Positions 1 to 6,610 of a stretch of DNA of 63,937 bases are shown here, one piece after another. The translations under genes were made by a program, and so were the position numbers. The first letter of the stretch is position 1. Each line of letters starts with the position of its first letter. The stretch comes from an uncultured Selenomonadaceae bacterium (GTDB lineage Bacteria; Bacillota; Negativicutes; Selenomonadales; Selenomonadaceae), in contig CAJOHN010000007.1 of the NCBI GenBank assembly GCA_905234235.1, positions 1-63,937 on the forward strand. Direction: 5' to 3'. Under the pieces are notes generated by a model. The model was not told the DNA's origin and did not search any database. It was given only the letters and a program-made list of their open reading frames with translations.

Positions 1-663
1 ATCTACACGCAGGATGCTCCTCAAACCGGCGGTTCAGCTGTTGACGGCGGCGTTGTGGATAAGTTCAAGAGACAGCTCTACACCCCCGACGGGACAGAAG
101 GCATTGCGTTTACCGCTAATGACGAAGGCGTCGATAACCAGATTTCCGGTCTCACGATCAGCATTCTCGACCAAGACGGCAACGTCAAGAAGGCTGCCAA
201 CGCGGCTCTCGACCAATTCAAACAGTATCAGCGCGCAGAAAACAACAGCGGCGATATGTCGTTGAACTTCCACGTCGGCTCCGAAGCAAACGTCGCGATT
301 AAAGTCGGCATGACCGATATGCGTTCGCAGGCTCTCGGCTTGAAGGGCTCCGACGGCACCAGAATCAACGTCTACACCAAAGAAAACGCAAATGCGGCTA
401 TCAACGTTATCGAAAACGCGCTGACCAAAGCTCTCGATCAGCAAACCACTATCGGCGCGATTGAAGCTCGTCTCGAATACACCAGCACCAACCTCACGAC
501 TTCTAGCGAGAACGTCCAAGCGGCTGAGTCCACGATTCGCGATGCTGATATGGCTAAAGAAATGACCAACTACACCAAGAGCAACGTCCTCTTGCAGGCG
601 GCTCAAGCTATGTTGGCTCAGGCAAACCAGAACAGCTCTGCAGTCCTCAGCTTGCTCCAGTAA
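1..663 (+). CDS. Flagellin, C-terminal part (5' end outside window)
   Basis: This is the C-terminal part of flagellin, the secreted subunit that polymerises into the flagellar filament. The reading frame is open from base 1, so the start lies upstream of the window. The last ~100 residues have the typical D1/D0 helical pattern: IGAIEARLEYTSTNL, then the AAESTIRDADMAKEM segment, and an ending in QANQNSSAVLSLLQ. These helices pack in the filament core and form the export and assembly surface. The visible part before them (residues ~1-120) is the variable surface region. A strong Rho-independent terminator follows 38 bases after the stop, so this is the end of a transcription unit. No other flagellar gene is visible. 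Confidence 0.93.
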   Translation: MYTQDAPQTGGSAVDGGVVDKFKRQLYTPDGTEGIAFTANDEGVDNQISGLTISILDQDGNVKKAANAALDQFKQYQRAENNSGDMSLNFHVGSEANVAIKVGMTDMRSQALGLKGSDGTRINVYTKENANAAINVIENALTKALDQQTTIGAIEARLEYTSTNLTTSSENVQAAESTIRDADMAKEMTNYTKSNVLLQAAQAMLAQANQNSSAVLSLLQ

Positions 664-700
664 GATTAATCGCGTCTATCTTAGGCGCATGTCGTTCGAT

Positions 701-738
701 AAAAAAGGCTCGTCGATTTCGGTCGGCGGGCTTTTTGC
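701..738 (+). terminator. Rho-independent terminator of the flagellin gene
   Basis: A 13-base stem (AAAGGCTCGTCGA paired with TCGGCGGGCTTT, with several G-U pairs) encloses a six-base loop and runs into a T tract. It sits directly downstream of the flagellin stop codon. Confidence 0.85.
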
Positions 739-762
739 TTTGTGCAGGGGCTTCGTTTTGCC

Positions 763-791
763 TTGACAAACTGATTTGAACGTGATAAATT
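763..791 (+). promoter_or_regulatory. Promoter of candidate antitoxin RNA 1
   Basis: TTGACA (763-768), a 17-base spacer ending in TGA, then TAAATT (786-791). It points toward the bidirectional terminator at 847-884 and therefore converges with the toxin gene at 946-1041. The same layout (TTG-17-TAAACT after GTGA) is found at 10375 and 10727. Confidence 0.65.
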
Positions 792-797
792 TACAGA

Positions 798-884
798 GCT
801 TGTAAAGACACGAGGATAAGCGTCATTACTGTCACAGACGAAGATAAACCCCCGCGCAGAGTAGCGAACTGCACGGGGGCTTCG
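798..884 (+). ncRNA. Candidate antitoxin RNA of type I toxin-antitoxin locus 1
   Basis: A short RNA of roughly 80 bases is predicted from the promoter at 763-791 to the shared hairpin at 847-884. It has no convincing ribosome binding site or ORF. It would be transcribed convergently with the small membrane-peptide mRNA from the opposite strand and would be complementary to the 3' end of that mRNA at the common terminator. This is the geometry of the Enterococcus pAD1 par locus (RNA I and RNA II). I did not find the short direct repeats that the second locus has, so this assignment rests on promoter, terminator and orientation only. Confidence 0.5.
847..884. terminator. Bidirectional terminator shared by toxin mRNA and antisense RNA, locus 1
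   Basis: CCCCCGCGCAG (849-859) pairs with CTGCACGGGGG (869-879) with one mismatch. A-rich sequence precedes it and a T-containing sequence follows on either strand, so it can stop both the minus-strand toxin mRNA and the plus-strand antisense RNA. Confidence 0.65.
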
Positions 885-945
885 TTTGCCTAACCGGTTA
901 GCGAATCCGATTGTCTGGGGCAACTAGTCGAGACGCTCTGCTACA

Positions 946-1041
946 TCAACGAATGAACTTGTCATAGATGTAAAGTCCGAGAACGGTTCCGACTGCGGTT
1001 GAAACTACACCGACGACAAGCGACACGAAGATAGCTGACAT
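946..1041 (-). CDS. Small hydrophobic type I toxin-like peptide (31 aa), locus 1
   Basis: A 31-residue ORF: ATG at 1041, stop TGA at 946-948, preceded by the strong ribosome binding site GGAGGTGATAGTG. The peptide is a single hydrophobic helix (residues ~4-24, rich in Val, Ile, Leu and Gly) followed by a short charged tail, YDKFIR. This is the build of Fst/Ldr/holin-like type I toxins, which insert in the inner membrane. It has its own near-consensus promoter (1102-1130) and faces an opposing small-RNA promoter across a shared terminator. The assignment comes from architecture and similarity of plan to the peptide at 10541-10645, not from a sequence search. Nothing here shows that it is toxic. 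Confidence 0.65.
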   Translation of the reverse strand: MSAIFVSLVVGVVSTAVGTVLGLYIYDKFIR

Positions 1042-1101
1042 CACTATCACCTCCTTCCGATTCTGATTAATGCAGTAGTTGGAAGTGGTAGCATTGGCGC
1101 G

Positions 1102-1130
1102 ATTATACTGGAAATATTTTAAAACTTCAA
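1102..1130 (-). promoter_or_regulatory. Promoter of toxin 1
   Basis: On the minus strand TTGAAG (1130-1125), a 17-base spacer and a perfect TATAAT (1107-1102). The start of transcription would be near 1095, giving a leader of about 50 bases before the toxin ATG at 1041. Confidence 0.75.
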
Positions 1131-1159
1131 GCCTGATAAACGGGTGGAAGTTTTTGCTG

Positions 1160-1188
1160 TTGACGCGGTAAATTTTTCTTGATAAAGT
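1160..1188 (+). promoter_or_regulatory. Promoter of the GH25 lysozyme gene
   Basis: TTGACG (1160-1165), a 17-base spacer ending in TTGA, and TAAAGT (1183-1188), about 30 bases upstream of the lysozyme start codon. Confidence 0.6.
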
Positions 1189-1217
1189 TAGCGGAGAATT
1201 TTAAGGGAGGTTTTAAT

Positions 1218-2057
1218 ATGCGTGGAGTGGATGTTTCGGTTTTCAATGAGAATGTTGATTGGCAGGCGTTGAAGGCGGCGGGCATTGAGTTTGCGATATG
1301 TCGGACGGGCTACGGCAAGACGGGCTTTGACGAAAATTTTCAGAGCAACGTTGACGGGGCGCACAAAGCGGGTTTGATTTGCGGGGCGTATCATTATTCC
1401 TACGCGTTGACACCGGCGGACGCGATTGAAGAGGCGCAATTCTGCAAGGGCATTATCGAACGTGCGGGCGTCATGTTGGAGTTGCCGGTTTGGTTCGACA
1501 TGGAGGACGGCGACGAGTATAAAAAACGTCACGGCTTCGACTTCAGCAAGAGCAACGTTACAAATATCTGCAAAACTTTTCTCGACAACATTAAGCCGTT
1601 GAATTGCGGCGTTTATTCCAGTTTGTCTTGGTTGGAAGAGCTGATTGATTGGCAGTCGTTGGGCTGTGAAATTTGGTCGGCGCAGTGGAATTCGGAGGAT
1701 AATTTCAAGGGGCGCATGTGGCAATACACCAGCGAACTTGTCATCGGCGGGCAGACTTTCAACGGGGATATTCTTTACGATAAAGCAGTTCTCGGCACGA
1801 CGACGACGGTAGCCGCCGCGACTTCAACTAACGATGTAATTCACAACATTTTGTCGAACGCGCACGCTCAATCATCAACGCCGGCTCCGACCGCGACGCC
1901 GCAACCTGCCAAGCCGCAAGCTACCTCCTCGAACGCGCAGATTCAAAACATTTTGTCTAACTTGAAACCGCAAGCAGGCGCGACTAAAGCCACAACCGAA
2001 GCGTCCGCTGATGATAAAATCCGTAACATCTTGGCGAACGCTCGCAATAAGAAATAA
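1218..2057 (+). CDS. GH25-family lysozyme-like protein with triple NIL-repeat tail
   Basis: 279 residues from ATG 1218, which follows AGGGAGG at a good distance. Residues 1-195 form a glycoside hydrolase family 25 (muramidase) barrel. It begins with the typical RGVDVS motif (catalytic Asp region), has GAYHYSYA near residue 65 and the acidic motif WFDMEDGD near residue 95, and ends with a WQYTS motif. The family cleaves the MurNAc-GlcNAc bond of peptidoglycan. There is no visible signal peptide, so the export route is unclear. The last ~80 residues are a Pro/Thr/Ala-rich linker carrying three copies of a short motif, I-x-NIL-(S/A)-N, at about residues 207, 242 and 268. This tail is not part of the GH25 domain. 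It lies near a flagellin gene but is separately promoted. Confidence 0.85.
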   Translation: MRGVDVSVFNENVDWQALKAAGIEFAICRTGYGKTGFDENFQSNVDGAHKAGLICGAYHYSYALTPADAIEEAQFCKGIIERAGVMLELPVWFDMEDGDEYKKRHGFDFSKSNVTNICKTFLDNIKPLNCGVYSSLSWLEELIDWQSLGCEIWSAQWNSEDNFKGRMWQYTSELVIGGQTFNGDILYDKAVLGTTTTVAAATSTNDVIHNILSNAHAQSSTPAPTATPQPAKPQATSSNAQIQNILSNLKPQAGATKATTEASADDKIRNILANARNKK

Positions 2058-2078
2058 ATTCTACGTCAATTTTATTGG

Positions 2079-2107
2079 TTGACAGAAAAATTTTGCGCGT
2101 CTATAAT
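2079..2107 (+). promoter_or_regulatory. Consensus promoter of the cold-shock gene
   Basis: A perfect TTGACA (2079-2084), a 17-base spacer and a perfect TATAAT (2102-2107). This is the best sigma-A type promoter I see in the window, followed by a ~45-base leader. Confidence 0.88.
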
Positions 2108-2152
2108 TAGCTAGCTTGTGTACGAAGAGTTAAATATTGGAGGTATTCAAAC

Positions 2153-2353
2153 ATGGCAGTTGGTAAGGTAAAGTGGTTTAGCGCGGAAAAAGGTTACGGA
2201 TTCATTGCTCGCGAAGAGGGCGACGATGTGTTCGTTCATTTCTCGGCTATTCAGAGTGACGGCTACAAGACTCTCGATGAGGGGCAAAATGTTTCGTTTG
2301 ACATTATCGAGGGCGAGCGCGGTCCGCAAGCAGCCAACGTTAAGAAACTTTAA
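2153..2353 (+). CDS. Cold-shock domain protein (CspA family)
   Basis: 66 residues, the normal length for a single cold-shock domain. It starts [18 protein letters not shown] and has both RNA-binding motifs, KGYGFI (RNP1) and DVFVHFS (RNP2). Such proteins bind single-stranded RNA and DNA, melt RNA structure and assist transcription and translation in the cytoplasm. The gene is monocistronic, with a consensus promoter and its own terminator, which fits abundant expression. The start is set by GGAGG ten bases before the ATG. Confidence 0.95.
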   Translation: MAVGKVKWFSAEKGYGFIAREEGDDVFVHFSAIQSDGYKTLDEGQNVSFDIIEGERGPQAANVKKL

Positions 2354-2378
2354 GCGTAAACTGCTAACATCTTATCTT

Positions 2379-2428
2379 AAAAAATGCCTTGTTTCCGAAG
2401 AGCGTTTGTCGGATACAGGGCATTTTTC
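2379..2428 (+). terminator. Terminator of the cold-shock gene
   Basis: AAAAATGCCTTGTTTCCGA pairs with TCGGATACAGGGCATTTTT around an eleven-base loop, and a T run ends the stem. Confidence 0.85.
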
Positions 2429-2438
2429 ATTTAAGTTA

Positions 2439-2546
2439 AACTTTTCTTTTGCTGCGCCCAAAAGAAAAGTTACAAAAGAAAAGGGCGTGCCCGCTGAAAA
2501 ACATCCATGTTTTTACGCGGGCGAAGCCGTCATCCATGACGGCTTC
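2439..2546. repeat. Cluster of three tandem hairpins between csp and xth
   Basis: Three inverted repeats follow each other. AACTTTTCTTT pairs with AAAGAAAAGTT (2439-2471). GCCCGC...GCGGGC (2489-2522) has a central AAAAACAT/ATGTTTTT arm. GAAGCCGTCAT pairs perfectly with ATGACGGCTTC (2523-2546). No conserved ORF spans them. They could be a mobile intergenic repeat or processed RNA structure. I see only this one copy in the window. Confidence 0.6.
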
Positions 2547-2584
2547 AGATTTCGTGGAGTTTGATAATGGTAGGAAGTGATTTA

Positions 2585-3334
2585 ATGAAATTTGTATCGT
2601 GGAACGTCAACGGCTTGCGCGCGCGTCTCAAAAAAGATTTCATGCCGACGTTTCAAAAATTAGACGCGGATGTTTTTGCCGTCCAAGAAATTAAAATGCA
2701 AACGGGCGAGGCTATCCTTGAACTCGACGGCTACCAACAGTTTTGGAATTACGGCGAGAAAAAAGGTTACAGCGGCACGGCGATTTTTTCTCGCGTGGAA
2801 CCAAAAAGTTTTACGTGCGGCATCGGCATTGAAGAATTTGATAAGGAAGGGCGCGTCATCACGCTTGACTTTGAAAATTTTTTCTTTGTTAATGTCTACG
2901 TTCCGAATTCGCACAACCTTGATTGGCTTGAACGTCGTATGAATTGGGAAAATATTTTTCGTGAATATCTGCGCGGACTCGACGCGATTAAGCCGGTGAT
3001 TATTTGCGGCGACTTCAACGTTGCGCACGAGCCGATAGATTTAAAAAATCCCGCGTCGAATCATCACAACGCAGGATTTAGCGACGAGGAACGCGGCAAG
3101 TTCACTGAACTTTTGAATGCCGGTTTCGTCGATATTTTCCGCCGCCGCAATCCCGACTTGGCAGGAGCTTACACTTGGTGGAGCTATTTGCGTAAAGCGC
3201 GCCTCAACAATGCGGGCTGGCGTATCGATTATTTTTTAATTTCGGAACGGTTGGCTGATAAAGTTGTCGACGCCGCGATTGAGAGCGACATTTTCGGCAG
3301 CGATCATTGCCCGATAACTTTAATCACCGGTTAG
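2585..3334 (+). CDS. xth: Exodeoxyribonuclease III
   Basis: 249 residues, the usual size for the family. It is a 3'-5' exonuclease and AP endonuclease that cleaves DNA at abasic sites in base excision repair. Motifs of the exonuclease-endonuclease-phosphatase fold are all present: the start MKFVSWNVNGLRA, the metal ligand Glu in VQEIK, the NVYVPN strand, catalytic GDFNVAH, the TWWSYL segment, WRIDYFL, and the terminal catalytic SDHCP. I chose ATG 2585 because the family starts exactly there and AGGAAGTGA precedes it. The in-frame upstream codons lack homology. The 3' end overlaps the convergent lonB gene by 15 bases. Confidence 0.95.
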   Translation: MKFVSWNVNGLRARLKKDFMPTFQKLDADVFAVQEIKMQTGEAILELDGYQQFWNYGEKKGYSGTAIFSRVEPKSFTCGIGIEEFDKEGRVITLDFENFFFVNVYVPNSHNLDWLERRMNWENIFREYLRGLDAIKPVIICGDFNVAHEPIDLKNPASNHHNAGFSDEERGKFTELLNAGFVDIFRRRNPDLAGAYTWWSYLRKARLNNAGWRIDYFLISERLADKVVDAAIESDIFGSDHCPITLITG

Positions 3335-5323
3335 CATTTTCAATTCCTCCGACGTTACAGTCGTTGAGGAAATTTTTTTTATCTGTTCGTCCTTAGTTTC
3401 GTCGACGAATTCAACGGGCGCGGCGAAAATTTTTTTGAATGCCTCCGCCGCCGTGTCAACAGCGAAAATTTTCAAGCCGAGATGTCCTTTCGGAATGTCC
3501 TTAGCATTTTCCTTAGGGATAACCAAAGTTTTAATGCCCGCCTGCTTCGCGCCGTAAGCCTTCTCGAACACGCCGCCGACGGGTCGAACTTTGCCCTGTA
3601 AAGAAATTTCGCCGGTAACTGCAACGTCTTGCTTAATCTTATTGCCCGTGACTGCGCTGATTAACGCCGCAAGAATCGCAGTGCCCGCGCTTGGTCCGTC
3701 GATGTTGCCGCCGCCGATAACGTTTATGTGAACGTCGTAATCGTGAATGTCCTTGCCCGTCACGCGACGCAGAACACTCGCCGCATTGAATACAGAATCT
3801 TTAGCCATAGAGCCCGCCGTCTCGTTGAAACGAATCGTGCCCTTGCCCTTTTCAGCCGCGAACACAACCGCCTCAATCTCGATAACCGAGCCGATAAAAC
3901 CGCTGACTCCAAGTCCGAAAATGTGCCCGACCATCGCCTTGCTTGAGGCTTTTTTAGTTACGTATTGATAAAGGCGGCTGACTTGTGCCACTTCATAAAC
4001 GTCTTGCTTAGAAATTTTTACGGGGTGTTCGACGTGCAAAGTTTTATCATCTGCGCGGTCGAGGGCGAGGCTGTAAGCGTCGGCGAGGATATTAATTGCC
4101 TTGCGCCCTTCAATCGTGTATTCGCTGATAATCTCGGCAAGCCCGCTTTCAAGCTCGACGTTGAGTTTCTGCGCGGCGTTGTTGACAATCTCGACGATAT
4201 GCGCGGGCGTCAACGGCTCGAAATAAATTTCCGCACAACGCGAACGCAACGCGGGATTAATCGACGAGGCATCACGGGTAGTTGCGCCAATTAGTACAAA
4301 GTCGGCGGGCGCACCGTTCTCGAAAAGCATTTTGACATACGGCGGAACTTTTTCATCAGCGGGGTCGTAGTAACTTGATTCAAAAAAGGCGCGTTTATCC
4401 TCCAAAACTTTAAGCAATTTATTCTGGAGCATGATGTCCATCTCGCCGATTTCATCGATAAACAAAATGCCGCCGTGCGCGTCCGTGACAAGTCCGGGCT
4501 TTGGTTCGGGAATGCCGCTGTCAGCAAGTTGACGTTGCGCGCCTTGATAAATCGGGTCGTGAACGGAGCCGATAAGCGGATTAGTCACGTCGCGAGGATC
4601 CCAGCGTAAAGTTGTGCCGTCAGTTTCGATAAAAGGAGCTTCCTCGCTGAATGGGCAGAGTTCCGTGCCGCGCACCGCTTCCAATACCAATCTCGCCGCA
4701 GTAGTTTTGCCGACGCCCGGAGGTCCATATAAAATTAAATGTTGCGGATAGGGCGAGGCGAGCTTTGAACGTAACGATTTAACTGCCCGCTCCTGCCCGA
4801 CAATTTCTTCCAACGACTGCGGACGCAACAGCTCCATAATCGATTGCGTCAAATGAATTTCTTCAAGCCCTTGAAGTTCCTCGCGCTTTTTAGCGTCGTG
4901 CGGTGACTCGGAATTATTTTCCTCGCGCAGAATTTGCATTCGTATATCTTTGACGTAATCTTGATGTTCCTTCTCCAACTTCTCGGAAATTTTACGTTCG
5001 ATTTTGTCCTCGATTTGCCGACGCGCCATTATGTCCGCTATCATCTCCGATAACAAAACGACTTGCTCTTGAATCTCGGATTTTTTCGGCGGCGGCGACA
5101 GAGTAGGATTTTCCTCTAAAATTCGGCGCAAGGCGAGGACTCTCTCGGCGGGGTCGTGCGAACGCATATATCGTAGCGCGTCCATTTTCCCTGCTTGCAA
5201 AACCAATCTATCCGAGCCCATTACGTCGACGAGAATCCCATACAGCGCAGAAATTTCGCGGTCGAGTTCAGTTTCTTGGTGTGGTTGCGGAGCATTTTTT
5301 TTGCCAAAAAATTTTCTGAACAT
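3320..5323 (-). CDS. lonB: ATP-dependent protease LonB
   Basis: 667 residues. The N-terminal ~150 residues are charged and helical and have no classical Lon substrate-binding domain. A AAA+ module follows: Walker A GPPGVGKTT near residue 200, and Walker B ILFIDEIGEMD. A C-terminal Lon-type serine protease domain carries the catalytic Ser in GPSAGTAI and the catalytic Lys in KAYGAKQAG. The enzyme degrades regulatory or damaged proteins using ATP. The short N-terminus and the DUF-like coiled region match the LonB branch of Firmicutes better than LonA. The ATG lies three bases after the stop of rplI on the same strand, so the two are probably co-transcribed. Confidence 0.88.
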   Translation of the reverse strand: MFRKFFGKKNAPQPHQETELDREISALYGILVDVMGSDRLVLQAGKMDALRYMRSHDPAERVLALRRILEENPTLSPPPKKSEIQEQVVLLSEMIADIMARRQIEDKIERKISEKLEKEHQDYVKDIRMQILREENNSESPHDAKKREELQGLEEIHLTQSIMELLRPQSLEEIVGQERAVKSLRSKLASPYPQHLILYGPPGVGKTTAARLVLEAVRGTELCPFSEEAPFIETDGTTLRWDPRDVTNPLIGSVHDPIYQGAQRQLADSGIPEPKPGLVTDAHGGILFIDEIGEMDIMLQNKLLKVLEDKRAFFESSYYDPADEKVPPYVKMLFENGAPADFVLIGATTRDASSINPALRSRCAEIYFEPLTPAHIVEIVNNAAQKLNVELESGLAEIISEYTIEGRKAINILADAYSLALDRADDKTLHVEHPVKISKQDVYEVAQVSRLYQYVTKKASSKAMVGHIFGLGVSGFIGSVIEIEAVVFAAEKGKGTIRFNETAGSMAKDSVFNAASVLRRVTGKDIHDYDVHINVIGGGNIDGPSAGTAILAALISAVTGNKIKQDVAVTGEISLQGKVRPVGGVFEKAYGAKQAGIKTLVIPKENAKDIPKGHLGLKIFAVDTAAEAFKKIFAAPVEFVDETKDEQIKKISSTTVTSEELKMLTGD

Positions 5324-5325
5324 GT

Positions 5326-5772
5326 TCAGCCTGCGACGACTTCGATTTTAATTTTCGTGGTAACTTCGGGGTGGAGCTTGATAACTGCGTCGTAAACGCC
5401 CGCGCCCGTCACGTCGCCTTGAATAGAAATTTTACGTTTGTCGACGTTGAGCGAATGATTTTCCTTGAGAGCTTTGGCAACGTCGGAGCCGCTCACCGAG
5501 CCGAAAAGTTTTCCGTCCTTGCCGATACGCACGGGAATTTTTACGGAAATTTTTTCAAGTTGTGCGCCGAGAAGTTTAGCCTCGTCGGCTTCCTGTTGAG
5601 CCTTGCGAGCTTTATTCTCCGCCTTGACTTTTGCTGAATTTAAATTCGCCGCATTAGCCTCGACTGCCAATTTTCTCGGCAAAAGATAATTGCGCCCGTA
5701 GCCGTCAGAAACTTCGACGACTTCGCCTTTCGCGCCGACTTTTTTAACGTCTTCTTGTAAAATAACTTTCAT
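5326..5772 (-). CDS. rplI: 50S ribosomal protein L9
   Basis: 148 residues, full length for L9. It starts MKVILQEDVKKVGAKGEVV and contains the signature GYGRNYLLPRKLA. The central connecting helix (residues ~45-75, Lys/Ala/Glu-rich) is clear, as is the C-terminal globular domain with the GKLFGSVS motif. L9 binds 23S rRNA near the base of the L1 stalk and helps maintain reading frame. The start is preceded by AGGAGGAATCAACC. It is the first visible gene of an rplI-lonB minus-strand unit. A possible promoter (TTACAA-16-TAAAAT) lies just upstream, between this gene and the divergent restriction genes. Confidence 0.97.
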   Translation of the reverse strand: MKVILQEDVKKVGAKGEVVEVSDGYGRNYLLPRKLAVEANAANLNSAKVKAENKARKAQQEADEAKLLGAQLEKISVKIPVRIGKDGKLFGSVSGSDVAKALKENHSLNVDKRKISIQGDVTGAGVYDAVIKLHPEVTTKIKIEVVAG

Positions 5773-5853
5773 GGTTGATTCCTCCTAACTGGCGCAAAAT
5801 TTTATCAGAAACTTATCAGCTTGTAAATCTATACTTGCGGCGGGGGTCTGATT

Positions 5854-6609
5854 ATGATTGAGATACTTTTGAAAGACCGAACGACCGGCAAGAACATTAT
5901 TTGGGCGAACGACAGCGAAAACCAACGCGAAGAAATTCAACTTAAAGATATTGATTCGATTCAGCCGCGTCATGAAAAAATTCGCGAACAGCAAAAGCTC
6001 CGTACGAAAGTCCGCGCAGAAATTTTCACGCCGCCAGACATTTGCCAAATCCAAAATGATTTGATTGACGCCGATAAAAAATCTTGGACGGATTACGTTG
6101 ACGCGAAATTTTTGGAGATAACTTGCGGCGAGGCTCCCTATCTTGTCAGCCCTTATAATGCCGTTACGGGCGATAAGATTGAAATTGAAAATCGGCATGG
6201 CTTATTGGACAGAAAATTAAAAATCGTCGACAAAGAAACTAAAACCGTCGCCGATTGGATGGAATGGGCGCGCCGCGCAGTTCAAAGCGTTTACGGTTAC
6301 GAATTTCAAGGCGATAATTTATTTCTGGCGCGGAGTAATGTTTTCGAGACCGTCAAAGATTATTACGCGGAGAAATTTTCTCGTGAGCCGCCCGAAGATT
6401 TTATGCGCGAAGTCGCCGAAATTATCTCTTGGAACCTCTGGCAAATGGATGGCTTAACTTATTCGCCGCCGTTTACGGACGTAAATCCGCAAGGAACATT
6501 TGATTTTTATGGCGAACAACCAAAACAACCGAGAAAAATTTTTTGCGAAATAAAAGACTGGCGCAAACCTAAAAACGAGACGTTTAAAAAACTTTTGGGG
6601 AGGCGATAA
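5854..6609 (+). CDS. Restriction-modification methylase-like subunit (251 aa)
   Basis: 251 residues, first gene of a two-gene operon; the next gene starts two bases after its stop. Near residue 62 it has AEIFTPPDIC, resembling motif X of N6-adenine DNA methyltransferases. Near residue 88 FLEITCGEAPYLVS resembles the S-adenosylmethionine-binding motif I. YGYEFQGDNLFLARSN near residue 147 and WNLWQMDGL near residue 205 are hallmarks I associate with proteins annotated as restriction-system subunit M. There is no NPPY catalytic tetrapeptide here. That motif is present in the downstream partner. I infer that this is the methylation or specificity partner of the big protein. A solitary regulator is less likely. 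Confidence 0.65.
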   Translation: MIEILLKDRTTGKNIIWANDSENQREEIQLKDIDSIQPRHEKIREQQKLRTKVRAEIFTPPDICQIQNDLIDADKKSWTDYVDAKFLEITCGEAPYLVSPYNAVTGDKIEIENRHGLLDRKLKIVDKETKTVADWMEWARRAVQSVYGYEFQGDNLFLARSNVFETVKDYYAEKFSREPPEDFMREVAEIISWNLWQMDGLTYSPPFTDVNPQGTFDFYGEQPKQPRKIFCEIKDWRKPKNETFKKLLGRR

Positions 6610-6610
6610 A

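Noticed and set aside
681..923. 80-aa ORF on the minus strand
   Set aside because: It covers two terminators and the antitoxin RNA region, and has no ribosome site.
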